Source: an uncultured Candidatus Saccharibacteria bacterium
GTDB lineage: Bacteria; Patescibacteriota; Saccharimonadia; Saccharimonadales; Saccharimonadaceae
Direction of reading: 5' to 3'
NCBI GenBank assembly: GCA_938039975.1
Contig: CALHTM010000010.1
Coordinates: forward strand, 1 to 43,452
DNA: 43,452 bases
Shown here: piece after piece, positions 1-8,502 of the stretch
How positions within the stretch are numbered: the first letter of the stretch is position 1
Layout of the letters: each line of letters opens with the position of its first letter
Notes under the pieces: model-generated
The model's input: only the letters and a program-made list of their open reading frames with translations
Databases searched by the model: none
Told to the model about the DNA's origin: nothing
Made by a program: the position numbers and the translations under genes

Positions 1-191
1 AGGATTTGTTGTTTAATTATTGTAAAGAAAACAACGCTACGTTGATTATTGTGACTCACGATGAAGACTTAGCGCAAAAATGTCAGCGGGTGATTCATAT
101 CAAAGATGGTAAAATCGAATCGGACTCTATTGCCAAGAAATCAGCTGCTAAAAATAAGTCGACTAGCAAGCTTACAGAGGAGGAAAAATAA
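1..191 (+). CDS. ABC transporter ATP-binding protein, C-terminal end (partial)
   Basis: Only the last ~62 residues lie in the window; the gene begins upstream. The readable part carries the H-loop (IIVTHDEDLAQKC) and the following 'VIHIKDGKI' strand typical of the end of an ABC ATPase of the LolD/MacB type, which powers a membrane permease from the cytoplasmic side. Walker A, the signature motif and Walker B are outside the window. The protein ends in a Lys/Ser-rich tail. Its TAA shares its last A with the ATG of the permease that follows, so the two are almost certainly co-translated subunits of one exporter. The substrate cannot be read from the sequence. Confidence 0.85.
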   Translation, partial: DLLFNYCKENNATLIIVTHDEDLAQKCQRVIHIKDGKIESDSIAKKSAAKNKSTSKLTEEEK

Positions 192-1558
192 TGAAAACTA
201 CTGATATCGTGGCTAGAGCCGGCCGTAATTTGCGCCGCGCCAAAATGCGGACAATTTTGACAAGCGTGGCTATTGCTGTCGGCGGCTTCGCGATTATGGC
301 TAGTCTGATGGTAGGGGAGGGCGCTAGGCAATATGTCGACCGGATTATTAACAGTAATATTGATCCAAACGGCTTAATCATTTCTAAGGACAAGCGGGTT
401 ACTACTGCTGGATCAGCGGTAGGCGGTAGAAGCGAATTAACTGAATATAATCCTAATGCGGCGTCGTATTATGGCCAAGAGTATGACACGCTTACTCAGA
501 GTGATATTGAAAAATTGCGCCAGCGCAAAGATCTTAAAAATGTTGAGCCGAACTATCAGCTGCGGCCAAAATATGTAGTATTTAGCGTGAAGAATGATAA
601 GAAATATGTAGCCCAAGTTATGATGCGTGATAATACTTTGCAGTTAGAATCTGCAGCTGGCCGCGAGATTAAGTCGGGAATAAAGTTAGCGCCAGGCGAG
701 GCAATTATACCAGAGAGCTACACTGAGAAACTGGGCAAAACGGCGTCAGAAATGGTTGGTTCGATGTTAACAATTACAGTTAACCAGCAGCCGCAACAGA
801 CCGATACTGAGACGATTCAAAAAGTGTATATTGAGAAGGGCGAAGAGGGTGTCAAAGAGCTTCTTGGCGGTAAGACGCTGAATAAGCAATTCAAAATTGT
901 AGCAGTTGTCAAGAAATCGCCAGACCAGATGGCTAGCCGGCCAAATCTGTATATCGATTCGAGCGATGCTAAGGAATTAACAGACTTTAGTACTGCCGGA
1001 ACAGATGCTTATCAAAAGTATATTTTTGCCAATGCGACAGCCACGGGCGGTAAAACTCCCGAGGAAGTTCGCGACAGTTTGAAGGACGCTGGCTATTCGT
1101 CAATGACTTCGAAAGATGTACAGAGTATGATTTTTACTTTCGTGAATATATTGCAAACCATTGTCATGGGGTTTGGTATTTTGGCTTTGGTGGTGAGTGT
1201 ATTCGGGATTATTAATACTATGTATATTTCGGTGCTAGAGCGGACGCAGCAGATTGGTTTGATGAAGGCTCTGGGCGCGTCGAAACGCGACATTGCCCGG
1301 CTGTTCCGTTACGAGGCGGCATGGGTCGGTTTCTTGGGCGGTATGCTTGGCGTGCTGGGTGCCTGGGGAGCTGGTACGCTGGCTAATCCGGCAATTTCTA
1401 AGGCGTTGGGTCTGGGCAAATATAGTTTGCTGATTTTCCAGCCGATAAACGCCGCCGTTGTAGTGTTGGCGCTGATGCTGGTGGCGATCATCGCTGGTTG
1501 GCTACCGAGCCGCAAGGCGGCGAAACTTGACCCGATTGAGGCGTTGCGAACAGAATAA
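191..1558 (+). CDS. MacB/FtsX-family ABC transporter permease
   Basis: A 455-residue membrane subunit of an ABC exporter. Layout matches the MacB-PCD plus FtsX family: one N-terminal transmembrane helix (about residues 22-43), a large extracytoplasmic domain of roughly 270 residues, then three C-terminal helices (about 313-345, 375-395, 418-440). The cytoplasmic segment 'ERTQQIGLMKALGASKRDI' after the second helix is the coupling region that contacts the ATPase, and the protein ends with the family's 'KLDPIEALR' tail. The start overlaps the ATPase stop by one base, with GAGGAGG immediately upstream. Such pairs move peptides, lipids or drugs or act mechanically; which applies here is unknown. 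Confidence 0.9.
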   Translation: MKTTDIVARAGRNLRRAKMRTILTSVAIAVGGFAIMASLMVGEGARQYVDRIINSNIDPNGLIISKDKRVTTAGSAVGGRSELTEYNPNAASYYGQEYDTLTQSDIEKLRQRKDLKNVEPNYQLRPKYVVFSVKNDKKYVAQVMMRDNTLQLESAAGREIKSGIKLAPGEAIIPESYTEKLGKTASEMVGSMLTITVNQQPQQTDTETIQKVYIEKGEEGVKELLGGKTLNKQFKIVAVVKKSPDQMASRPNLYIDSSDAKELTDFSTAGTDAYQKYIFANATATGGKTPEEVRDSLKDAGYSSMTSKDVQSMIFTFVNILQTIVMGFGILALVVSVFGIINTMYISVLERTQQIGLMKALGASKRDIARLFRYEAAWVGFLGGMLGVLGAWGAGTLANPAISKALGLGKYSLLIFQPINAAVVVLALMLVAIIAGWLPSRKAAKLDPIEALRTE

Positions 1559-1600
1559 TTTACAGCGAAATAAGTTGGTCTGATACGATTAATAGATTCG

Positions 1601-1630
1601 TTGGCGTACGGTATCACAAGATGATATACT
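1601..1630 (+). promoter_or_regulatory. Promoter of serS, predicted leaderless
   Basis: TTGGCG at 1601-1606 and TATACT at 1625-1630 with an 18-base spacer. The -10 box ends six bases before the serS ATG, so transcription should start at or next to the initiation codon. There is no Shine-Dalgarno sequence in the gap. Confidence 0.65.
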
Positions 1631-1636
1631 AATGCT

Positions 1637-2884
1637 ATGCTAGATATTCGCTATATTCGAGAACATGCCGATCGCGTGCAGGAATCGGCAAAAAATAAAG
1701 GCTACGATGACGTGTCAGTTGCTCGTTTGCTAGATGTTGATGAGAAACGCCGACAGCTGCAGCAGCAGGTCGATGAACTGCGAACGCGGCGGAACGAAAT
1801 CGCTGGCCAGATGAAGGGCGGTAAACCAGCGCCAGAGCTGATTGAGCAGGGCAGGGCGTTGAAAGAAGAGCTAGCGAAACTAGAGAGCGATTTGCGCAGT
1901 ATTGAAGCGGACTTTCAGGCGCAAATGGATGCGGTGCCTAATATAACGCTTGATGATGTGCCGCTTGGCGGTGAAGCAGATAGCGTGGAGATTAAAAAGT
2001 GGGGTGATAAGCGCCAATCTGCCAGTGATCATTTAGATTTTGCAGCTGGCCGCGATTGGCTCGATTTTGAGCGCGGCGCTAAGGTGGCTGGTACGAAATT
2101 CTACTACATCAAAGGTGATTTGATGCTGTTAGAGAACGCGATTTATCAGTATGCGCTGAATTTGTTGATTTCTAAAGGATTTACGCCGATGACAGTGCCG
2201 CACATGGTGTCGGGCCGGGTGGCGCGCGGTTCTGGCTTTGCTCCAAAGAGCGATAAGGAAAGTAATGAGTATTTCATCGACGGCGAAGACGTCATGCTGA
2301 TTGGCACGGCCGAGGCGCCGCTGACTGGCTTTCATGCTGACGAAATAATCGACGAGAAAGAACTGCCGCTGCTCTATGCTGGCTATAGCCCTTGCTACCG
2401 CAAAGAAGCGGGTGCGGCTGGCAAGTTTAGCCGCGGACTGTTCCGCGTGCACCAGTTCAATAAGCTGGAAATGTATATCTTTTGTACACCAGAACAATCA
2501 GTCCAAATGCACGAAAAAATCTTGTCGATCGAAGAAGAAATTTGGCAAAACTTAGGCGTGCCGTACCATGTGGTGAATATCGCGGCTGGCGACCTCGGTG
2601 CGCCAGCAGCCAAAAAGTATGATATCGAGTACTGGTCGCCAGTTGATAGCCAATACCGCGAATTGACTAGCTGCTCGAACTGTACTGATTTTCAGGCGCG
2701 TAATCTCAATATTCGCGTGCGCCGCAGCGACGGTTCGCTGCAGATACTGCACACGCTTAACGGTACAGCGGTGAGCCTGGCGCGCTCGCTAGTAGCAATC
2801 ATCGAGAATTACCAGACCGATGACGGTAAGCTGCGCGTGCCAGGGGTACTGCGGCCATATCTAGGTAATCGCGAGGAGTTGTGA
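1637..2884 (+). CDS. serS: Seryl-tRNA synthetase
   Basis: Charges tRNA-Ser with serine in the cytoplasm. The 415-residue length is normal for the bacterial enzyme. The N-terminal ~100 residues form the long antiparallel coiled coil that grips the tRNA variable arm. The class II catalytic core follows: motif 2 with 'YSPCYRKEAGAAGKFSRG' near residues 250-270 and motif 3 'LNGTAVSLARSLVAIIENYQ' near 373-392. The ATG directly follows a -10 box, implying a leaderless transcript. The TGA stop lies inside the start of the following DHODH gene, so the two are translationally coupled; use of TGA as a stop argues for the standard genetic code. Confidence 0.97.
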   Translation: MLDIRYIREHADRVQESAKNKGYDDVSVARLLDVDEKRRQLQQQVDELRTRRNEIAGQMKGGKPAPELIEQGRALKEELAKLESDLRSIEADFQAQMDAVPNITLDDVPLGGEADSVEIKKWGDKRQSASDHLDFAAGRDWLDFERGAKVAGTKFYYIKGDLMLLENAIYQYALNLLISKGFTPMTVPHMVSGRVARGSGFAPKSDKESNEYFIDGEDVMLIGTAEAPLTGFHADEIIDEKELPLLYAGYSPCYRKEAGAAGKFSRGLFRVHQFNKLEMYIFCTPEQSVQMHEKILSIEEEIWQNLGVPYHVVNIAAGDLGAPAAKKYDIEYWSPVDSQYRELTSCSNCTDFQARNLNIRVRRSDGSLQILHTLNGTAVSLARSLVAIIENYQTDDGKLRVPGVLRPYLGNREEL

Positions 2885-4011
2885 TGAAGCGAGTGGTGCG
2901 CCAAGTTTCGCGCAGCGGCTATCAGAAACTTGCTAAACCGTTGCTTTTTCGACAACACCCAGACAAAGCGCATGAGGGCATGATCAAAGCAGCGCGAGCA
3001 CTGCACCGAGTGCGCGGCGAGAATATTTTGCGGGTGTGGAATTATCGAAATTCGCGGCTCGAGCAGGAGATCTTAGGCCTAAAATTCAAAAATCCGCTAG
3101 GGATGTCGGCGGGGCTGGACAAGAACTTCGACTTGCCGCCAATAGCTAAACGGATTGGCTTAGGTTTCGAAATTGGCGGTTCGACTACTGCACAGGTTTG
3201 TGCTGGTAATCCGCGGCCGTGGTTTCGCCGCTTACCGAGCGAGAAATCGATTGTAGTTAACGTCGGCTTGGCAAATAACGGAGTCGCTCGCAATATACAA
3301 CGGATTAAGCGGTATCCGCGGCGGCTGTGGCGCGATTTCCCGTTAAGCGTGTCAGTTGCTAAAACCAATAATCCCGAAAATGTTAGCGATAGCGAAGCGA
3401 TTGCCGACTATTGCCAAAGTTTGCGCCAGCTAGAGGCAGCTGGTTGCGCGCCGTTGTACGAAATCAATATTAGCTGTCCGAATACTTATGGCGGCGAGCC
3501 GTTTACGACGCCAGCGCGACTGGATAAATTATTGACGGCGGTAGATAACCTGCGTTTAACGCGGCCAATTTTCGTTAAGATGCCGACAGATAAAAAGTGG
3601 CCGGAATTTATGAAGCTGCTAGCAGTAATTGATCGGCATGAGGTTGCTGGCTTAACGATTGGCAATCTAGTCAAGGACCGCTCGGCGCTGCGTAATTCAA
3701 AATTGCTGGATAACGAGATCAGGGGAAATCTCAGCGGCCAGCCAGCGCGGGAGCTTACTACTGGCTTAATTTTCAAAACTTATGCCAAATACCGCGATCG
3801 TTTTGTGATTATCGGTGTCGGCGGCGTGTTTACTGCTGAGGATGCTTACGAGAAGATTTGTGCTGGTGCGAGCCTGGTGGCTATGGTGACGGCGCTAATG
3901 TTTGAAGGCCCGCAAGTAGTAGGCGAGATTAACGAAGGTCTAGTCAAGCTGCTCGATCGCGATGGCTTTCAGAATATTACTGAGGCGATTGGTAGCGCTC
4001 ACCGCGGCTAA
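2881..4011 (+). CDS. pyrD: Dihydroorotate dehydrogenase family protein (class 2-like fold)
   Basis: An FMN oxidoreductase of the dihydroorotate dehydrogenase family, which in pyrimidine synthesis oxidises dihydroorotate to orotate. Class 2-type landmarks are present: 'GMSAGLDKNFDLPP' near residue 75, 'GNPRPWFRRLPSEKSIVVNVGLANNG' (split here as GNPRPWFRRL and VNVGLANNG), and the C-terminal phosphate-binding 'IGVGGVFTAEDAYEKI'. The catalytic loop reads 'NISCPNTYGG', with Cys at about residue 199, as in class 1 enzymes, instead of the Ser usual for class 2. The start is GTG at 2881 or the adjacent ATG at 2884; both overlap the end of serS. No other pyrimidine-synthesis gene is in the window, so its in vivo role is open. 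Confidence 0.88.
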   Translation: MMKRVVRQVSRSGYQKLAKPLLFRQHPDKAHEGMIKAARALHRVRGENILRVWNYRNSRLEQEILGLKFKNPLGMSAGLDKNFDLPPIAKRIGLGFEIGGSTTAQVCAGNPRPWFRRLPSEKSIVVNVGLANNGVARNIQRIKRYPRRLWRDFPLSVSVAKTNNPENVSDSEAIADYCQSLRQLEAAGCAPLYEINISCPNTYGGEPFTTPARLDKLLTAVDNLRLTRPIFVKMPTDKKWPEFMKLLAVIDRHEVAGLTIGNLVKDRSALRNSKLLDNEIRGNLSGQPARELTTGLIFKTYAKYRDRFVIIGVGGVFTAEDAYEKICAGASLVAMVTALMFEGPQVVGEINEGLVKLLDRDGFQNITEAIGSAHRG

Positions 4012-4015
4012 ATGT

Positions 4016-4021
4016 TATAAT
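4016..4021 (+). promoter_or_regulatory. -10 box of hpf
   Basis: TATAAT five bases after the DHODH stop codon. It predicts a leader of about 30 bases carrying a ribosome binding site (GAAAGGGG, 4043-4050) for the GTG start at 4057. I saw no convincing -35 element. Confidence 0.5.
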
Positions 4022-4056
4022 TAAAATACATTATCGGTTTAACGAAAGGGGTCAAA

Positions 4057-4434
4057 GTGATTGCAGATATTGATATAACTGGCGTAGGCGGCTACGTTTT
4101 GGATGAACCGACGAGAAAGTATATTAGCAAGAAAATCGGCAGATTAGATCGCTTAGTGACGCGGCATGCTCGCAAAACTATGAGTGCTTCGGTGAAGATC
4201 GAGGAAGTCAATCGCGATAACGGCAACAAATATGAAGTCGAAGTGATTATTAACGTGCCGGATCAGGTTATCAAAGCCAAAGATTCGACAATGAACGTTA
4301 TGGCGGCAACTGACATCGTCGAGCGCAAGCTAGCCGGGCAGCTTCGCAAGTATAAGCAAAATTTGTTAGCTCACGTCGGCCGGCGCGATATACTGGCGCG
4401 GTTCAAACGCGGTTTTGACCGCGAAACACAGTAG
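4057..4434 (+). CDS. hpf: Ribosome hibernation-promoting factor (HPF/RaiA family, short form)
   Basis: Binds the decoding channel of 30S subunits and holds ribosomes inactive under starvation. At 125 residues it has the single N-terminal HPF/YfiA domain and lacks the C-terminal dimerisation domain of long HPF. Family features are the opening 'DIDITGVGGYVLDEPTRKYISKKIGRLDRLV' region (a beta strand, then a helix), the paired strands 'MSASVKIEEV' and 'YEVEVIINVP', and the long basic helix 'VERKLAGQLRKYKQN'. Translation most likely starts at GTG 4057, five bases after a strong purine-rich ribosome binding site. A hairpin terminator follows the stop codon. Confidence 0.88.
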   Translation: MIADIDITGVGGYVLDEPTRKYISKKIGRLDRLVTRHARKTMSASVKIEEVNRDNGNKYEVEVIINVPDQVIKAKDSTMNVMAATDIVERKLAGQLRKYKQNLLAHVGRRDILARFKRGFDRETQ

Positions 4435-4454
4435 CGATTTAGTAGCAGCCTCTT

Positions 4455-4496
4455 CCAAAACTCCCCGAAAACAGTTATAATTAGGGGAGTTTTTGG
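4455..4496 (+). terminator. hpf terminator whose loop holds the secA -10 box
   Basis: CCAAAACTCCCC (4455-4466) pairs with GGGGAGTTTTTGG (4484-4496) around a 17-base loop, and the second arm carries the T-run of an intrinsic terminator. The loop contains a perfect TATAAT (4476-4481), placed for transcription of secA with a leader of about 40 bases and a GAGGGA ribosome binding site. Confidence 0.75.
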
Positions 4497-4528
4497 AAAA
4501 TACCTGAAAGTGAGGGAAATTTGACGTT

Positions 4529-7162
4529 ATGGCGATAACACAACAGAAGGTGCTGACGAAGGTTTTTGGTGACCCGCAGAAGCGGATTTTGCGGCGTTTA
4601 CAAAAGAAAGTCGACGAAATTAATGCGCTTGGCCCGAAATACAAGAAACTATCTGACGAGGAATTGGCTGGCCAAACCGATGTTCTGCGCAAGCGTTTGC
4701 AGAAGAAATCTGTGACGCTTGATACGATTTTGCCAGACGCTTTTGCGGTGGTGCGCGAGATGGCCGATCGGACAATCGGCGAGCGCCATTACGATGTGCA
4801 GCTGATTGGTTCAATGGTGCTGCATGAGGGCAGCGTGGCCGAGCTGAAGACTGGCGAGGGTAAAACTTTGATGTCGACGCTAGCAGCCTACTTGAATGCG
4901 CTCGAAGGTAAAGGCGTACATGTTGTGACTGTCAACGATTATCTGGCGCAGCGCGATGCTGGCTGGATGGGGCAGATTTATAATGCGTTAGGTTTATCGA
5001 CTGGGGTGATCATCAATGAGGCTTCATTCTTGTATGACGAAAATTATAACAATGAGGCGCATACTGATCCGCGCATGAAGAAGCTTCGTCCGTGCACCCG
5101 TAAAGAAGCTTACCAGGCAGATATTACCTATGGTACTAATAATGAATTCGGCTTTGATTATTTGCGCGATAACATGGTTAATGATATCGAATTGGTGCGC
5201 CAGCGCGAGTTGAATTTTGCAATTGTCGACGAGGTGGACTCGATTCTGATTGACGAAGCGCGGACGCCGCTAATTATTAGCGCGCCGGCCGCTGAAAATC
5301 CTGATAGCTATTATCAATTTGCCAAGATTGCGGCGAAGTTGACGCCAGAGGATTACACCTTGGAAGAGAAGCGCAAGCAGGTAGCTCTTACTGACGAAGG
5401 TGTCGAGAAAGTCCAAAAAATGCTGGGTATAAAAAACTTATACACGCCAGAGTATGTGCGCAGCGTTTACCATATGGATCAAGCTTTGCGGGCGCAAACG
5501 TTGTTTCATCGCGACAAAGACTATGTGGTGACAAACGACGGCGAGGTGATAATTGTTGATGAGCACACTGGTCGGCTCAAGCAAGGCAACCGTTATAGTG
5601 AAGGCTTGCATCAGGCGATTGAAGCCAAAGAAGGCGTACCAGTGCTGCAGGAAAGCATGACGCTAGCGACGATTTCTTTTCAGAATTACTTCCGCTTGTA
5701 CAAAAAACTTAGCGGCATGACTGGTACTGCTTTCACTGAGGCTGAAGAGTTTCAACAAATTTATTCGCTCGACGTAGTGGTGGTGCCGCCGAACAAGCCA
5801 ATTACTCGCCAGGACCATCAGGACTTAATCTACAAGACCGAGAAAGGCAAACTGAAAGCAGTAGCTCAAGCGATCAAAGAGTATCACGATGAAGGCCGTC
5901 CGGTGTTGGTTGGCTCCGGTTCAATCGCTAAAAACGAAATGATCGCCAAATATTTGGATAGCGAAGGTATTAAGTACGAAATTCTAAATGCCAAGAACAA
6001 CGAGCGCGAAGCAGAGATTATCTCGCATGCTGGCGAGAAAGGCGCGATTACGCTAGCTACTAACATTGCTGGCCGCGGTACCGACATCAAACTCGGGCCT
6101 GGCGTCAAAGAACTGGGTGGTCTAGTGGTCATTGGTTCAGAGCGCCACGAATCGCGCCGAATTGACAATCAGCTGCGCGGCCGCGGCGGCCGGCAGGGAG
6201 ACCCGGGCGATACGCAGTTTTATGTTTCGACCGAGGACGATTTGATGCGTATCTTTCAGGGCGAGCGGATTGCTAATGTGTTGGAACGCCTAGGTGTCGA
6301 TGAGGAAACGGCAATCCAGAATCGTGCCGTCAGCAAGACATTGGAAGCAGCGCAGAAGCGAGTCGAAGGTTATAACTTTGATACGCGCAAAAATGTTGTT
6401 CAGTACGATAATGTTATTAATCGCCATCGCAAAGTTGTTTACACGGTGCGCCGCAAAATCCTCGAAGGCGATAATATCAAACCAGAAATTCAGCGTTTGC
6501 TGCGAGCGATGGTTAATAAATTAACAGAGGTGCCAGCCAAGAACAATCCAAAATTTGTCGAAGAATTCGCAGAGATTATCCCGCTGGAGGTCGACGAAAT
6601 TGAAAAAATTGGCGCGATCAAAAAAGATAGTCAGCGCCGCGATAAAGCGTTAGCTGCCGCACAAAAAATGTATACAGCCAAAGAAAGAGAGCTCGGCGAC
6701 GATCTAATCCGCGGGGTTGAGCGCGAAGTTTATCTGCAAGTACTTGATACGCTATGGATGCAGCACCTCGAAAATATGCAGCATTTGCGCGAAGGTATTC
6801 ACTGGCGCAGCGTCGGCCAGCGCGACCCGCTGGTTGAATACCGCAGCGAGTCGCAGAAGCTGTTTGATAGCTTGCAAGCGACATTGCGCGAGGAAGTCTT
6901 GCGTGCTATTTATCATGTGCGCGCCACCGACGCTATTAGCCGCGAATCAATTGACGATGACCACCAAACGGAATTGACGAAGCTTGCCGAGACTTCGGTC
7001 GAGCATGGAGTCAACGAAATCACTGGCGGCGAAGAGAATCGCGATCACGATTTCGGCGGTTCAATAAAAAGAGCCGCCTCGACCGCCGAAACTAATCATA
7101 GGCGCAACGTTGCCCGTAAAAAGAAAAAGGCCAAGCGCCAGAATCGAAAAAAGAGCCGCTAG
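4529..7162 (+). CDS. secA: Preprotein translocase ATPase SecA
   Basis: The motor that pushes unfolded preproteins through SecYEG, using ATP at the inner face of the membrane. All DEAD-like motor motifs are visible: Walker A 'TGEGKTLMS' (about residues 107-115), Walker B 'VDEVDSILIDEARTP' (about 231-245), the NBD2 motif 'TNIAGRGTDIKLG' and 'RIDNQLRGRGGRQGDPG'. At 877 residues the core is full length. The C-terminus is unusual: instead of the Cys-rich zinc finger that binds SecB in many bacteria, it ends in a strongly basic tail (RKKKKAKRQNRKKSR). The stop codon directly abuts the next gene's ATG, indicating co-expression with the M16 peptidase. Confidence 0.97.
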   Translation: MAITQQKVLTKVFGDPQKRILRRLQKKVDEINALGPKYKKLSDEELAGQTDVLRKRLQKKSVTLDTILPDAFAVVREMADRTIGERHYDVQLIGSMVLHEGSVAELKTGEGKTLMSTLAAYLNALEGKGVHVVTVNDYLAQRDAGWMGQIYNALGLSTGVIINEASFLYDENYNNEAHTDPRMKKLRPCTRKEAYQADITYGTNNEFGFDYLRDNMVNDIELVRQRELNFAIVDEVDSILIDEARTPLIISAPAAENPDSYYQFAKIAAKLTPEDYTLEEKRKQVALTDEGVEKVQKMLGIKNLYTPEYVRSVYHMDQALRAQTLFHRDKDYVVTNDGEVIIVDEHTGRLKQGNRYSEGLHQAIEAKEGVPVLQESMTLATISFQNYFRLYKKLSGMTGTAFTEAEEFQQIYSLDVVVVPPNKPITRQDHQDLIYKTEKGKLKAVAQAIKEYHDEGRPVLVGSGSIAKNEMIAKYLDSEGIKYEILNAKNNEREAEIISHAGEKGAITLATNIAGRGTDIKLGPGVKELGGLVVIGSERHESRRIDNQLRGRGGRQGDPGDTQFYVSTEDDLMRIFQGERIANVLERLGVDEETAIQNRAVSKTLEAAQKRVEGYNFDTRKNVVQYDNVINRHRKVVYTVRRKILEGDNIKPEIQRLLRAMVNKLTEVPAKNNPKFVEEFAEIIPLEVDEIEKIGAIKKDSQRRDKALAAAQKMYTAKERELGDDLIRGVEREVYLQVLDTLWMQHLENMQHLREGIHWRSVGQRDPLVEYRSESQKLFDSLQATLREEVLRAIYHVRATDAISRESIDDDHQTELTKLAETSVEHGVNEITGGEENRDHDFGGSIKRAASTAETNHRRNVARKKKKAKRQNRKKSR

Positions 7163-8440
7163 ATGAAACACACAGTAACAGAAGTACGGCTCGACAATGG
7201 TTCGCGTGGGCTGCTTATTGACGTGCCTGGCGCGACGGTGATGAGCTTCCAATTTCAATTTCGCGCTGGCAACCGCTATGTTGGACGCAAAAATATTTAT
7301 GAAACCGCTCATGTGATGGAGCATATGTCGTTTGGTGCAAACGCTAAGTTTCCAAGCGAGCATGCTTACGAAGCAGAATTCACCAAAAATGGCGCGTACC
7401 ATAATGCATGGACAAGCGACTTGTCAATGGTATATGTGGCTGATTGCGCTGATTTTGAATGGGATCGGATTTTAGAATTACAACAAGTGGCGATTTGCCA
7501 GCCTCACTTTCAGCAAGAATCGCTAGAGGCTGAAAAGGGCAATGTCCGCAGCGAACTAACGGGGTATTTGAATAACCACGGCCGCGTGCTTTGGCCGAAA
7601 GTCCAGCAGCTGCTAGGTGAGGATGTTTATACGTTTTGGCAGCGTTTGCGGACGATTAATAATATCACGCTTGAGGATATCCAGCGCCACCATCGCAAAA
7701 CCCACACTTCCGACAATATGCGTTTTGTAATCGCGGGCAAGCTCGATGGCCGGCGCGAGCAGATTAAAAGTATGCTTGAGGGCTGGGAGTTGCCGCGCGG
7801 CGAACGTTTCACAGTGCCGCGCGATGTTTTGAAAAAGGCCGCTCCGACCCTTATCAAGCGTAAAGAAGCGACTAACTTGACCTTTGGTTGGAGCATGTCG
7901 CTGCCGCGCGAAATCAATGATGCTGAACTAGAGGCGATGTCGTGCTTGAATCATATCCTGACCGGAACGATGCACTCGCGTATCTTCGGTGCTGCCCGCA
8001 AAAAGGGTTTAGCTTACGGTATGTTTAGCGAAGCTAGCGCTGGTTTTTATGATAGCAGTTGGGATTTTGGCGGGCAGGTCAATGTCGAGACGGCGGATAA
8101 GCTCTTTGATATCATTGCCAGCGAAGTGCGAGCGGTGCTTGATGGGAAAATTAGCGAAGAAGAACTGGCGGCGGCGCAGTCCTACGCGCTAGGCCGCCAC
8201 CAGATGGGGGCGCAGACAGTCGCGCAGATTAGCAATTTCTATAGCGGGCGTTATTTCGGCGATGGTTTTGTCAAGGATTATGAGCGCGTGCCCGAAGCAA
8301 TCCGCAACATCACTCGCGAACGTATGATCGCGACGGCGCGCGAATTTATCGGCGCGGACACCTGGGTGCTGGCTGGTGTCAGCGCTAGCGATCAGAAATC
8401 GCTGACGCGGCTAAATGATAAGCTAGAAAAGCTGTTTTAG
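7163..8440 (+). CDS. M16-family zinc metallopeptidase
   Basis: A 425-residue insulinase/processing-peptidase family protein. The inverted zinc motif HxxEH is present as His50-Val-Met-Glu53-His54, and the distal glutamate is supplied by 'EAEKGNVRSEL' near residue 120, so the active-site half is intact. A second, non-catalytic-type domain follows ('ATNLTFGWSMSLPRE' onwards), as in M16B peptidases. No signal peptide is evident, suggesting cytosolic action on peptides. It starts at the base after the secA stop codon with no separate promoter and is followed by a strong terminator, so it is the last gene of the secA unit. The substrate is unknown. Confidence 0.88.
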   Translation: MKHTVTEVRLDNGSRGLLIDVPGATVMSFQFQFRAGNRYVGRKNIYETAHVMEHMSFGANAKFPSEHAYEAEFTKNGAYHNAWTSDLSMVYVADCADFEWDRILELQQVAICQPHFQQESLEAEKGNVRSELTGYLNNHGRVLWPKVQQLLGEDVYTFWQRLRTINNITLEDIQRHHRKTHTSDNMRFVIAGKLDGRREQIKSMLEGWELPRGERFTVPRDVLKKAAPTLIKRKEATNLTFGWSMSLPREINDAELEAMSCLNHILTGTMHSRIFGAARKKGLAYGMFSEASAGFYDSSWDFGGQVNVETADKLFDIIASEVRAVLDGKISEEELAAAQSYALGRHQMGAQTVAQISNFYSGRYFGDGFVKDYERVPEAIRNITRERMIATAREFIGADTWVLAGVSASDQKSLTRLNDKLEKLF

Positions 8441-8458
8441 AATAATAATTTCAATCAA

Positions 8459-8500
8459 AAGTAAAATGCTCCGCCGCCGACCCAGCGGAGCATTTTACTT
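8459..8500. terminator. Bidirectional terminator between convergent genes
   Basis: A perfect 16-base-pair stem (AAGTAAAATGCTCCGC with its complement) around a 10-base loop, with A-rich and T-rich edges on both sides. It lies between the stop of the M16 peptidase (+) and the stop of the membrane protein (-), so it can end transcription in both directions. Confidence 0.9.
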
Positions 8501-8502
8501 GC

